Positions 17,389 to 24,921 of a DNA stretch of 64,000 nucleotides are shown one piece after another. The stretch is from Paractinoplanes polyasparticus. GTDB lineage: Bacteria; Actinomycetota; Actinomycetes; Mycobacteriales; Micromonosporaceae. Made by a program: the position numbers and the translations under genes. Position 1 is the stretch's first letter, and every line of letters begins with the position of its first letter. The stretch covers positions 372,001 to 436,000 of the forward strand of contig NZ_JAHWFK010000001.1 of NCBI RefSeq assembly GCF_019710575.1. The letters run 5' to 3'. Below the pieces are notes generated by a model. It was not told the origin of the DNA and made no database searches. It saw only the letters and a program-made list of their open reading frames with translations.

Positions 17389-17903
17389 GCGGCCCGGCGG
17401 GATTCGCCGAGTTCGTCAGCGCGCGCTACCCGGCGCTGGTGCGTTACGGCACGCTGCTGACCGGCGACAGCGGGCACGGTGAGGATCTGACCCAGGAAGC
17501 TCTGGTCAAGACCTACCGCGGCTGGCACCGACTGGGCTTCCCGGACGACGGCGACCCGGAGGCATACACCCGGCAGGTGATGGCCCGCGCGGCCTGGCGC
17601 GCGGCGCGACGGTTGTGGCGCCGCGAGATTCCGGCTGCCGCGCCGCCCGAACGGGCCGCAGCCGGCGACCCGTACGAGAGTCGCGACACCGCCTCACTGG
17701 TGCTGGACGCCCTGCGGGAATTGCCGGCCGGTCAGCGGGTCGTGCTGGTGCTGCGCTACTGGGCCGGGCTCTCCGAGCACGAGATCGCCACCCAACTCGG
17801 CTGTTCGTCCGGCACGGTGAAGAGCCGCGCCAGCCGGGCCATCACCACGATGCGCCGCACCCCGGCCCTGGCCGACGCGTTCACCCTCAGCGAGACGTCT
17901 TGA
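17385..17903 (+). CDS. SigE-family ECF RNA polymerase sigma factor
   Basis: A 172-residue ECF sigma factor. Region 2 begins FAEFVSARYPALVRYGTLLT and contains HGEDLTQEALVKTYRGW; region 4 is VLRYWAGLSEHEIATQLGC with SSGTVKSRASRAI as recognition helix. The short length and lack of region 3 fit the actinobacterial SigE-like group. ATG 17385 overlaps the TGA of the upstream membrane protein (ATGA), so the two are co-translated. It likely directs transcription in response to a signal sensed by that partner. Confidence 0.85.
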   Translation: MSGPAGFAEFVSARYPALVRYGTLLTGDSGHGEDLTQEALVKTYRGWHRLGFPDDGDPEAYTRQVMARAAWRAARRLWRREIPAAAPPERAAAGDPYESRDTASLVLDALRELPAGQRVVLVLRYWAGLSEHEIATQLGCSSGTVKSRASRAITTMRRTPALADAFTLSETS

Positions 17904-17930
17904 CCCGTAGCCGGTCGCGGATCGGGGATT

Positions 17931-18093
17931 GGGCCAACCCGCAGCCGGTGGCTCAGCATGACTGGGCCAGCCCGTAGCCGGGTAGCTGAGCGCGACTCGG
18001 CCAGCCCGGCCGGTAGCTGAGCGCGACTCGGCCAGCCCGGCCGGTAGCTGAGCGCGACTCGGCCAGCCCGCAGCTGGTAGCTCACGGCTACTC
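17931..18093. repeat. 31-bp tandem repeat between sigma factor and GH42 genes
   Basis: Two perfect adjacent 31-base copies at 17999-18029 and 18030-18060 (starting GGCCAGCCCGGCCGGTAGCT) are flanked by diverged copies of 33-34 bases at about 17932, 17965 and 18061. The last diverged unit continues into the 3' end of the convergent GH42 gene, around its TAG at 18088-18090. No coding role is seen. Confidence 0.8.
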
Positions 18094-19860
18094 GGCCGGC
18101 CCGGAGCTGGACGGCTGGAGCCAGGGGGTCAGGTCTTCCAGGTCAGTCGCCACGAACCGGGCGAGGCCGAGGCCAAAGCGGTGTTCGGTGACGACGGGGC
18201 GGTCGCCGGAGGCTCGCAGGACGACCTCGGCGCCGGCGGGTTCGAGGTCGTCGAGCCAAAGCTGGCCCTCGCCGGGAAGGTGGCGAATGGTGCGTATACC
18301 GAGGAGGTCGTCGAAGGCACCCGGCGTGACCCTGCAGTGCTCGTCGGTCAGGCCGCTGCCGAACGTCAGGATCAAGGTGCCGCCGGCCTCGACGTACGAG
18401 CGCAGGGCGCGGTGGGTGGCGCTCGGGACGAGGTGCAGCAGCGGCGCGGCGACGACCCGGTAGTGGTCCAGCGGAGCGTCGATCGGGATCACGTCGACCG
18501 GTGGGCCGAGGGCGCGGTGCCAGCGGCGGCAGGTGGCCTCGTAGTCGATTTGGCGGGTCGGCAAGTGTGGGGACTGCCAGGCCCACATCGTCTGTTCGTC
18601 ATACAACAGTGCGCGGTCGGCGCTTTCGACGGACGGCGTACACCCGGCGAGCGCGGCGCCGGCAGAAGCGATCTCGCGGAAGACCGGGGTGTCGGAACCC
18701 TCGTGCGGAACGATCGCGGGGTGCCACTGCTCGGCGCCGCCGCGGCTGGCCCGCCATTGGAAGTACATGACTCCGGTGGCGCCGCGGTCCGTGTAGGTCT
18801 GGGCGGCCGCCAACGCCTCGCCCTCCGCGAGCGCACGGACGACGCCCTGCTCCAGCACGGCGCCGGGCGCGTGTTCCATGACCAGCCACGGCTTGCCGCC
18901 GGCCCGGCCGGGCACGCTCGACCCGCCGACCGAGCCCGACACGCTCGACCCGCCCGTCCAGCCCAACGCGCTCGAGCCGCCGACCGAGCCGGACACGCCT
19001 GACCAACCGGCCGAGGTGGCCCAGCCCCGGGCCAGGTCGGCCACGAAGGCGCGGTCGTCGAGGTGGCCGGCGACCGAGGCCGGATAGTCGTCGACCGCCA
19101 CCACGTCGACCTCGCGGGACCAGCGGGCATGGTCGACCGGCACCCAGCCGCCGAGGGCGAAGTTCGTCGTCACCGGTTTGCCCGACGGTCGGACAATGTC
19201 ACGCTGCCTGACGTAGTGGTCGAGCATCGCGTCCGAGACGAAGCGCCGGTAGTCCAGCAGGTGGGCGGGGTTGTTCAGATACTGGGTTGCCCGGGGTGGC
19301 CGCACCTCGTCGAAGGACGCGTAGCGCTGCGACCAGAAGTCGGTGCTCCAGGCGGCGTTGAGGGCGTCCGGGTCGCCGTACGCGTGGGAGAGCCACAGCC
19401 GGAAGGCGGCCGCGCAATGGTCGCAATAGCACGTCGTGCCGTACTCGTTGTGCACATGCCACATCCGCAGCGCGGGATGGTGCGCGTAGCGCTCCGCCAG
19501 CGCCGACGCGATGCGCGAACTGGCCGCGAGATAGGCCGGAGCGTTCACGCAGTACGTGTCCCGCGAACCGTAGGTCAGCCGGACCCCGTCGGCCGTGACC
19601 GGCAGGCCGTCGGTGAACCACGGCGGCGGGGACGCCGTCGGGGTGGCCAGACAGGCGCCGATGTCGTTGTCACGCAACAGGTCGAGCGCCTCGTCGAGCC
19701 AGTCGAAGTCGAACCTGTCCGGCGCCGGCTGCAGGCGGGACCACGAGAACACGCCGACCGTCACGAGATTGACGTGGGCCTCACGCATCAGGGCGACGTC
19801 CTCGTGCCACACCTCGGTGGGCCACTGTTCCGGGTTCCAGTCGCCGCCGAAGAAGATCAT
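18088..19860 (-). CDS. GH42 beta-galactosidase with internal Gly/Ser repeat insertion
   Basis: A 590-residue cytoplasmic glycoside hydrolase 42, which removes terminal beta-galactose from oligosaccharides. The N-terminus FFGGDWNPEQWP is diagnostic. Acid/base is Glu139 in HVHNEYG and nucleophile Glu329 in VMEHAPG; the zinc cysteines lie in CYCDHC (144-149). Residues 281-322 are a Gly/Ser-rich insertion of 9-residue repeats encoded by four 27-base repeats, directly before the nucleophile strand. The protein is a little short for the family (usually about 650-690). The ATG at 19860 overlaps the permease stop by four bases, so it is the last gene of the LplABC-type import operon and hydrolyses the imported sugar. 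Confidence 0.88.
   Translation of the reverse strand: MIFFGGDWNPEQWPTEVWHEDVALMREAHVNLVTVGVFSWSRLQPAPDRFDFDWLDEALDLLRDNDIGACLATPTASPPPWFTDGLPVTADGVRLTYGSRDTYCVNAPAYLAASSRIASALAERYAHHPALRMWHVHNEYGTTCYCDHCAAAFRLWLSHAYGDPDALNAAWSTDFWSQRYASFDEVRPPRATQYLNNPAHLLDYRRFVSDAMLDHYVRQRDIVRPSGKPVTTNFALGGWVPVDHARWSREVDVVAVDDYPASVAGHLDDRAFVADLARGWATSAGWSGVSGSVGGSSALGWTGGSSVSGSVGGSSVPGRAGGKPWLVMEHAPGAVLEQGVVRALAEGEALAAAQTYTDRGATGVMYFQWRASRGGAEQWHPAIVPHEGSDTPVFREIASAGAALAGCTPSVESADRALLYDEQTMWAWQSPHLPTRQIDYEATCRRWHRALGPPVDVIPIDAPLDHYRVVAAPLLHLVPSATHRALRSYVEAGGTLILTFGSGLTDEHCRVTPGAFDDLLGIRTIRHLPGEGQLWLDDLEPAGAEVVLRASGDRPVVTEHRFGLGLARFVATDLEDLTPWLQPSSSGPAE
18911..19018. repeat. Four 27-bp repeats inside the GH42 gene
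   Basis: Units at 18911-18937, 18938-18964, 18965-18991 and 18992-19018 share the frame core CACGCTCGACCCGCC. Because 27 is a multiple of three the reading frame is preserved, producing nine-residue Gly/Ser repeats of the type xxGGSSxxG. Confidence 0.85.
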
Positions 19861-20798
19861 CCCTTGATGGCCCCGATCAGGACGCCCTTGGTGAAGTGCC
19901 GTTGCACGAAGGGGTACACCAGCAGGATCGGGATCAGCGTCAGCGTCACCACGGCCATCTGGATGGCCAGCGGCGTGATCTCCTGGGTGCCGAAGTACTG
20001 GCCGGTCGTGTTCTGACCGGAGCCGGGCATCGCGTTGCCCTGCAACGTGTACGTGTAGATGACCATCTGCAGGGGCCACTTCTGGTTGTCGGGCAGGAAG
20101 AGCAACGCGTTGAAGAACGTGTTCCAGTAGCCGACCGCGTAGAACAGCGCCACGACGGCGGTGACCGCGCGCGACGTCGGCAGCACCACCGACCACAGGG
20201 TGCGCCACTCCCCCGCGCCGTCGATGGCCGCGGCGTCGATGAGGTCCTGCGCGGTGTTCGAGAAGAACGCGCGCACGACCAGGATGTTGAAGACGCTCAC
20301 CGCGGTCGGCAGGATCATCGACCAGTAGCTGTCGTAGCCGCCGAGGGCCGAGACGACCAGGAACGTCGGGATGATGCCGCCGCTGAAGAACATGGTGGCC
20401 ACCAGCAGCAACAGGATCGGGCGGTGGGCCCACGAGTTGTGCCGCGACAGCCCGTACGCGCAGAGGATCGTCACCACCATCGACACGAGCGTGCCGACGA
20501 TCGTGATGCCGAGGCTGACCGCCAGCGAGTGCATCACCAACTGGTTGGTGAAGATCTGCCGGTACGCCGCGAAGGTGATGCCGTCCGGCACGAGCACCAT
20601 GCCGCCGGCCTCGTTGACCGCGCTCTGGGTGGAGAGACTCGTCAGCACCACCATCCACAGCGGAATGGCGACGACGGCCACCACCACGAGGAGCACCACG
20701 CCCTTGCCGGTCTGGCCGGCTGCGGTCGGCGGCTCCTCCCAGTTCGGCCGGTTGCGGTTGCGGCGGTTCGGATCCGCCAGGGGGGTCACGACAGTCAT
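19857..20798 (-). CDS. Carbohydrate ABC transporter permease (LplC type)
   Basis: A 313-residue inner membrane permease with about six hydrophobic segments. The EAA loop reads DAAAIDGAGEWRTLWSVVLP, and the family marker FFSGGIIPTFLVV identifies the LplC/YtcP subgroup of CUT1 sugar importers. The ATG overlaps the stop of the upstream permease by four bases, and its own stop overlaps the GH42 start. No ATPase is encoded in the operon, so a shared MsiK-like ATPase located elsewhere probably energises it; this last point is inference from actinomycete precedent. Confidence 0.87.
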   Translation of the reverse strand: MTVVTPLADPNRRNRNRPNWEEPPTAAGQTGKGVVLLVVVAVVAIPLWMVVLTSLSTQSAVNEAGGMVLVPDGITFAAYRQIFTNQLVMHSLAVSLGITIVGTLVSMVVTILCAYGLSRHNSWAHRPILLLLVATMFFSGGIIPTFLVVSALGGYDSYWSMILPTAVSVFNILVVRAFFSNTAQDLIDAAAIDGAGEWRTLWSVVLPTSRAVTAVVALFYAVGYWNTFFNALLFLPDNQKWPLQMVIYTYTLQGNAMPGSGQNTTGQYFGTQEITPLAIQMAVVTLTLIPILLVYPFVQRHFTKGVLIGAIKG

Positions 20799-21754
20799 CG
20801 CCGATACAGTCCGTCCTCGCCCAGCAGGTGCGCGATCTTGTTGGCGGCCAAGAGGAAGAGCAGCGACAGCACGCCCTTGAACAGCGAGGCGGCCGCGCCG
20901 AGGCTGAAGTTCGCGTTGACGACGCCGTAGAAGTAGGCGTACGTGTCGAGCACCTCGGCCGCGTCACGCCCGACGGCCCCGCGCTGGATGAGCATCTGCT
21001 CGAAGCCGACGGTGAGCACGTTGCCCAGGCGCAGCACCAGCATGAGCACGATGACGCCGCGGATGCCGGGCAGCGTGATGTGCCACAGGCGGCGCCAGCG
21101 CCCGGCGCCGTCGGCCGCGGCCGCCTCGTACAGCTGGGTGTCGATGGCGGCCAGCGCGGCGAGGAAGACGATGATGCCCCAGCCGGCCTCCTTCCAGATC
21201 ACCTGCGAGGTCACCAGGAGCGCGAAGGTGTCCGGGTTGGTCATGACGTCGAAGGTGCCGAGGTCGTGCTCGCGCAGGAACTGGTTGAGCGCGCCGGCCC
21301 CGCCCAGCATCTGCTGGAAGATGGTCACGGCCAGCACCCATGAGAAGAAGTGCGGCAGGTAGACGACCGACTGCACGATCGTACGGACCTTGGAGCTCAT
21401 GATGGAGTGCAGCAACAGGGCCAGCGCGATCGGGATCGGGAAGTAGAACACCAGCTGCACGAGGCTGAGCAGGAGCGTGTTGCCGAGGGCGCTCCAGAAC
21501 AGGGAATCGGAGAACAGCTGCCGGAACGTCTCGAGACCGACCCACGGGCTGTGCCAGAAGCCGGCATAGATGCTGTAGCGCTGGAACGCTGTCGCCGTGC
21601 CGAACATGGGCACGTAGTTGAAGACGATCAGCAGCACGAGGGCCGGGATCACCATCAGGAGCAGGGAACGGTCGCGCCGGAAACGGTTCTTCCTGACCGG
21701 CGCCGCCTCGTCCGGTTTCTGCTGAGCGGGCGGCGCCTCGTGGAGCGCTGTCAC
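20795..21754 (-). CDS. Carbohydrate ABC transporter permease (LplB type)
   Basis: A 319-residue permease with about six membrane segments. LLLMVIPALVLLIVFNYVPM is the first helix and EAAAADGAGRWRRLWHITLP the ATPase-contacting loop, both typical of LplB. The GTG at 21754 overlaps the TGA of the binding protein (GTGA). The frame is open further upstream but that region is antisense coding of the lipoprotein. With the adjoining permease it forms the channel for an oligosaccharide, probably a galactoside given the GH42 gene. Confidence 0.87.
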   Translation of the reverse strand: MTALHEAPPAQQKPDEAAPVRKNRFRRDRSLLLMVIPALVLLIVFNYVPMFGTATAFQRYSIYAGFWHSPWVGLETFRQLFSDSLFWSALGNTLLLSLVQLVFYFPIPIALALLLHSIMSSKVRTIVQSVVYLPHFFSWVLAVTIFQQMLGGAGALNQFLREHDLGTFDVMTNPDTFALLVTSQVIWKEAGWGIIVFLAALAAIDTQLYEAAAADGAGRWRRLWHITLPGIRGVIVLMLVLRLGNVLTVGFEQMLIQRGAVGRDAAEVLDTYAYFYGVVNANFSLGAAASLFKGVLSLLFLLAANKIAHLLGEDGLYRR

Positions 21755-23412
21755 TGGCCCGTGCCGTACTTGCTGCGGATGTCTTCGTAGAACGCGCGCA
21801 ACTGGTCGCCTCCCTGCGCCTTCCAGGTCTTCAGACCCTCCTGGTACGCCGAGATCGGCTTGCGCCCGAACCGGATGTCCTTGACGAGGTCGACCATCGG
21901 CTGGTTGATGCTCGCGTACTGCGCGGGCTCGGTGACGTTCATGCCGTAGAACGCGGGCTTGACCGCGTACTTCACCATGTCGGCCTCCCACGCGGCGTAG
22001 TCCTTGACGACCTGGGTCTGCCCGGCGATGACGGTGGTCGGGCTGATCGGCGTGATGAGGAACTGGTAGGTGGTCGCCACCTCCTTGCTGCCGCGCTCGG
22101 TGAGCACCGGGTTGCCGTCGACCATCGTGTAGTCGATGCCCTCGACGCCGAAGTTGACCGTCAGGTACTCCTTCGACCCGTACGGCGCGGCCAGGTAGTT
22201 GGCGATCGACAGGCATTCCTTGATCTCGTCGGCGCTCAGCTTCGCGTTGAGGAAGCTGTACATGCCGGCGCTGGGGTTCATCCAGATCTGCGGCTTACCG
22301 TCGGTGGACAGCAGTTTGAAGGCCTGCCGCTCGTACGAGGGATTGGCCGCCTTGCCGCTCTTGGCGTCGTCACCCTTCCAGGCGCCGGGCCCGTCGCCGG
22401 TGATGGCCACCTTGCCGCTCCAGAAGCGCTGCTTGGCCTCCTGGGTCTTGTCGGCCAGCGCGTCCGGGTGGACGTGCCCGGCCTTGGCCTGCGTCTGGTA
22501 CCAGTTCAGCGCCTCGAGGATGCCCGGCGTCTCGTAGCGGTGCAGAATCTTGCCGCTCTCGTCGATGACCCAGCGGTTGGGGTCGACCGGGAACTTGTAG
22601 ATCTGGCCGAGCGTGTCGAAGACGTCGTCGAACGCCCACCGGCCCGCCGCGGCGCTGGTGAGCTGCTGACCCAGCGCGGCCAGATCGTCCGGGGTCTTGA
22701 TGTCGTCGGGGTTGATGCCCTCCTTGGCCAGGATGTCCTTGCGGTGGAAGAGCGTGCCCGCGATCGTCGCGCCGCTGTAGTAGACGGGCAGGCCGAACAG
22801 CTTGCCGTTCCAGATGCAGCATTGCCAGGCGCTGGTGGGGATGGCCGCGAGATTGGGGTACGCCTTGATGGCGTCCCCGGACAGGTAGGGCCCCAGATCG
22901 GCGAACTTGTTGACCGCGTCCGCGAAGCCGAGGTTGCCCATGTTCCAGCCCGGGATCTGCACCCAGTCGGGCAGCTTGTCGCCGGCGAACAGCGTCGGCA
23001 GCACCTTGTCGTAGTTGTTGCCGTCGGCCGGTTGGAGCTTGAGCGTCGCGCCGATCGCCTTGTTGACCGCGGCGTAGTAGGCGTTGCCGCTCGCCGACGG
23101 GATGGCGCCCCACAGCGGGGTCATGGTCGTGTAGCTGCCGCCCTTGCCCGGCACCCCGGTCGAGCTGGTGACGGGGTTGGCCGGGTACTTGAGGAACGCC
23201 GGGTTGCTGAAGAAGCCGTTGGCGCCCTGAACACTGGGTATGTCGGCCTTCACCAGCTCGTTCGGCGTATAGGCAGGCAGGAGCTTGGCCAGTTGGTCCT
23301 GAGTGGTCGTGCCCGGGCCGCTGGACGTCTTGGCGTCGCCACAGGCCGCCAGAAGCCCCGACGCCGCACCCAGACCGGTCAGCGCGAGCAGTTGCCTTCT
23401 ATCGAGTTTCAT
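21751..23412 (-). CDS. Sugar-binding lipoprotein (LplA type)
   Basis: A 553-residue extracellular solute-binding protein, the length typical of LplA-like CUT1 receptors. The N-terminus MKLDRRQLLALTGLGAASGL carries a twin arginine and ends in the lipobox LAAC, so it is probably a Tat-exported lipoprotein. The C-terminal half contains YQFLITPISPTTVIAGQTQ and IRFGRKPISAYQEGLKTW. GGAGGAG lies about ten bases upstream of the ATG. It is the first gene of the lplABC-GH42 operon and faces the ROK regulator across a 94-base spacer with an operator-like palindrome. Confidence 0.88.
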   Translation of the reverse strand: MKLDRRQLLALTGLGAASGLLAACGDAKTSSGPGTTTQDQLAKLLPAYTPNELVKADIPSVQGANGFFSNPAFLKYPANPVTSSTGVPGKGGSYTTMTPLWGAIPSASGNAYYAAVNKAIGATLKLQPADGNNYDKVLPTLFAGDKLPDWVQIPGWNMGNLGFADAVNKFADLGPYLSGDAIKAYPNLAAIPTSAWQCCIWNGKLFGLPVYYSGATIAGTLFHRKDILAKEGINPDDIKTPDDLAALGQQLTSAAAGRWAFDDVFDTLGQIYKFPVDPNRWVIDESGKILHRYETPGILEALNWYQTQAKAGHVHPDALADKTQEAKQRFWSGKVAITGDGPGAWKGDDAKSGKAANPSYERQAFKLLSTDGKPQIWMNPSAGMYSFLNAKLSADEIKECLSIANYLAAPYGSKEYLTVNFGVEGIDYTMVDGNPVLTERGSKEVATTYQFLITPISPTTVIAGQTQVVKDYAAWEADMVKYAVKPAFYGMNVTEPAQYASINQPMVDLVKDIRFGRKPISAYQEGLKTWKAQGGDQLRAFYEDIRSKYGTGQ

Positions 23413-23429
23413 CGTTGACTCCTCCGTCT

Positions 23430-23454
23430 TTAGTTGGGACGGTAAACGAACTAA
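23430..23454. promoter_or_regulatory. ROK-type (XylR-like) operator
   Basis: TTAGTT (23430-23435), 13 bases, then AACTAA (23449-23454): a 25-base element with perfect 6-bp outer arms. Bacillus XylR, a ROK repressor, binds a 25-base site with the same outer arms. It sits between the divergent LplA-type lipoprotein and ROK regulator genes, 18 bases upstream of the lipoprotein ATG. Confidence 0.7.
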
Positions 23455-23506
23455 GTGCGGCCCGGCAAGGCCTGCCGGGGATCGGTGCCGTACGCTGCCG
23501 GAGGGA

Positions 23507-24760
23507 ATGTTCGTGGGGCGGGGGTCGTCGGTGCTCACCAGGGAGAACGGGCCGCAACCGGCCGATTTCGCCGACGTCCGGGCGACCAATCTGGCCGTCG
23601 TGCTGCGCCATCTGCGCACCCACGCGCCGTGCTCCCGGGCCGACATCGCGGCCACCACCGGCCTCAACAAGGCCACCGTGTCCAGCCTGGTCACCGACCT
23701 CATCGACCGCCGCCTGGTGCGCGAGGTCGGCATGACCGAGAACCGCATCGGCCGCCCCGCGGTGATGCTCGTGCTCGACGGCTCCCCCTACGCGGCAGTC
23801 GGGTTGGAGATCAACACCGACTACCTGACGGCGGTAGCGCTCGACCTGGCCGGCGAACGGCTGCTGTCGTGGCGACGCGCCTTCACCGGAACCGCGGGAC
23901 AGCCGGGGCAGGCGATCGCGGCGCTGGCGGCCCTGGCCCGGCGCACGGTGTCGAAGCTGTCCCATGACGGACGGCGCGTCCTGGGGCTGACGGTCGCCGT
24001 GCCCGGGCTGGTCGACGCGAACGGGGTGGTCGAACTCGCGGCCGGCCTGGGGTGGCAGCGGGTCGACGTACGCAAGTCGTTGCTGGCGGCGCTGGGCGAA
24101 CCGGGCTACCCACTGCTCGTCGAGAACGACGCGAACCTGGCGGTGCTGGCCGAGCAACGGCTGGGCGACCAGTCCGGCACGGGCGACCTCGTCTATCTGA
24201 CCGGCGGCGCCAGCATCGGCGCGGGGATCATCAGCGACTTCCGGCTGCTGCGCGGCGCCCGCGGCTTCGCCGGCGAGTTCGGCCACCTGCCGCTCGACCC
24301 CGCCGGTCCGGCTTGCGGCTGCGGACGCCGGGGCTGCCTGGAGGCGTACGCCGGACTGGGCGCCGTCATTCGCCGCGCGCTCCCCGAGGTGGGCATCGAG
24401 ACGGCGCTCTCCCCCTCGGAGTTCGGCCCCCACATGGACGAGATCCACCGCCTCGCCAAATCCGGCGACGCGCACGTGCTGGAAGCCCTGACCGAGACCG
24501 GCGCCCGCCTGGGCCACGGCCTTGCCATCCTGGCCAACCTCATCAACCCGGCGTGCGTGGTGCTGGGCGGCTACTTCACCGGCATAGCCCCCTGGCTGAT
24601 CCCGTCCGCCTCCCTCGAGCTGGCCGCCCGCTCCGCCGCCGCCGACAGCGGAGGCACGGTCATCGTCGCCTCAGCCCTGGATTCCAGCGCGGCCGCCGCC
24701 GGCGGCGCCACCCGAGTCCTCGACGCCATCGACTCGGGAGCGCTACCCACCCCGCGGTGA
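23507..24760 (+). CDS. ROK-family transcriptional regulator
   Basis: A 417-residue repressor with an N-terminal winged helix (about 20-75; SRADIAATTGLNKATVSSLV) and a C-terminal ROK sugar-binding domain. The ROK signature is GEFGHLPLDPAG with the zinc motif CGCGRRGCLEAYAG, and ENDANLAVLAEQ follows the family. GGAGGG at 23500-23505 lies very near the ATG at 23507; a GTG at 23513 has better spacing and would remove two residues. It probably represses the divergent importer-GH42 operon and itself, and releases DNA when it binds the cognate sugar. Confidence 0.87.
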   Translation: MFVGRGSSVLTRENGPQPADFADVRATNLAVVLRHLRTHAPCSRADIAATTGLNKATVSSLVTDLIDRRLVREVGMTENRIGRPAVMLVLDGSPYAAVGLEINTDYLTAVALDLAGERLLSWRRAFTGTAGQPGQAIAALAALARRTVSKLSHDGRRVLGLTVAVPGLVDANGVVELAAGLGWQRVDVRKSLLAALGEPGYPLLVENDANLAVLAEQRLGDQSGTGDLVYLTGGASIGAGIISDFRLLRGARGFAGEFGHLPLDPAGPACGCGRRGCLEAYAGLGAVIRRALPEVGIETALSPSEFGPHMDEIHRLAKSGDAHVLEALTETGARLGHGLAILANLINPACVVLGGYFTGIAPWLIPSASLELAARSAAADSGGTVIVASALDSSAAAAGGATRVLDAIDSGALPTPR

Positions 24761-24791
24761 CTTCCGATGACTCCGCATCGATGTCGATCTC

Positions 24792-24820
24792 TTGACGGTC
24801 CCCATCGGCTCGGGTAGACA
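24792..24820 (+). promoter_or_regulatory. Sigma-70-type promoter for GH3 gene
   Basis: TTGACG (24792-24797) and TAGACA (24815-24820) are separated by exactly 17 bases. The expected transcription start lies near 24827, about 95 bases before the GH3 ATG, leaving room in the leader for the palindromic operator. Confidence 0.7.
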
Positions 24821-24858
24821 GATCGTCAAATCGCCGAAACATGGACGACACGCTTGCC

Positions 24859-24888
24859 CGCCTGTGTCGAAGCGCTTCGACACAGGCG
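24859..24888. promoter_or_regulatory. 30-bp perfect palindrome, LacI-type operator
   Basis: The left arm CGCCTGTGTCGAAGC is followed without gap by its exact reverse complement. The GAAGCGCTTC core is typical of LacI-family operators. It lies about 32 bases downstream of the predicted start of transcription and 34 bases before the GH3 start codon, where a repressor would block elongation. The LacI-type gene at the end of this operon is the natural candidate to bind it. Confidence 0.75.
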
Positions 24889-24921
24889 TCTCGCCGATGA
24901 ACCGCCACGGATGTGAAACCC

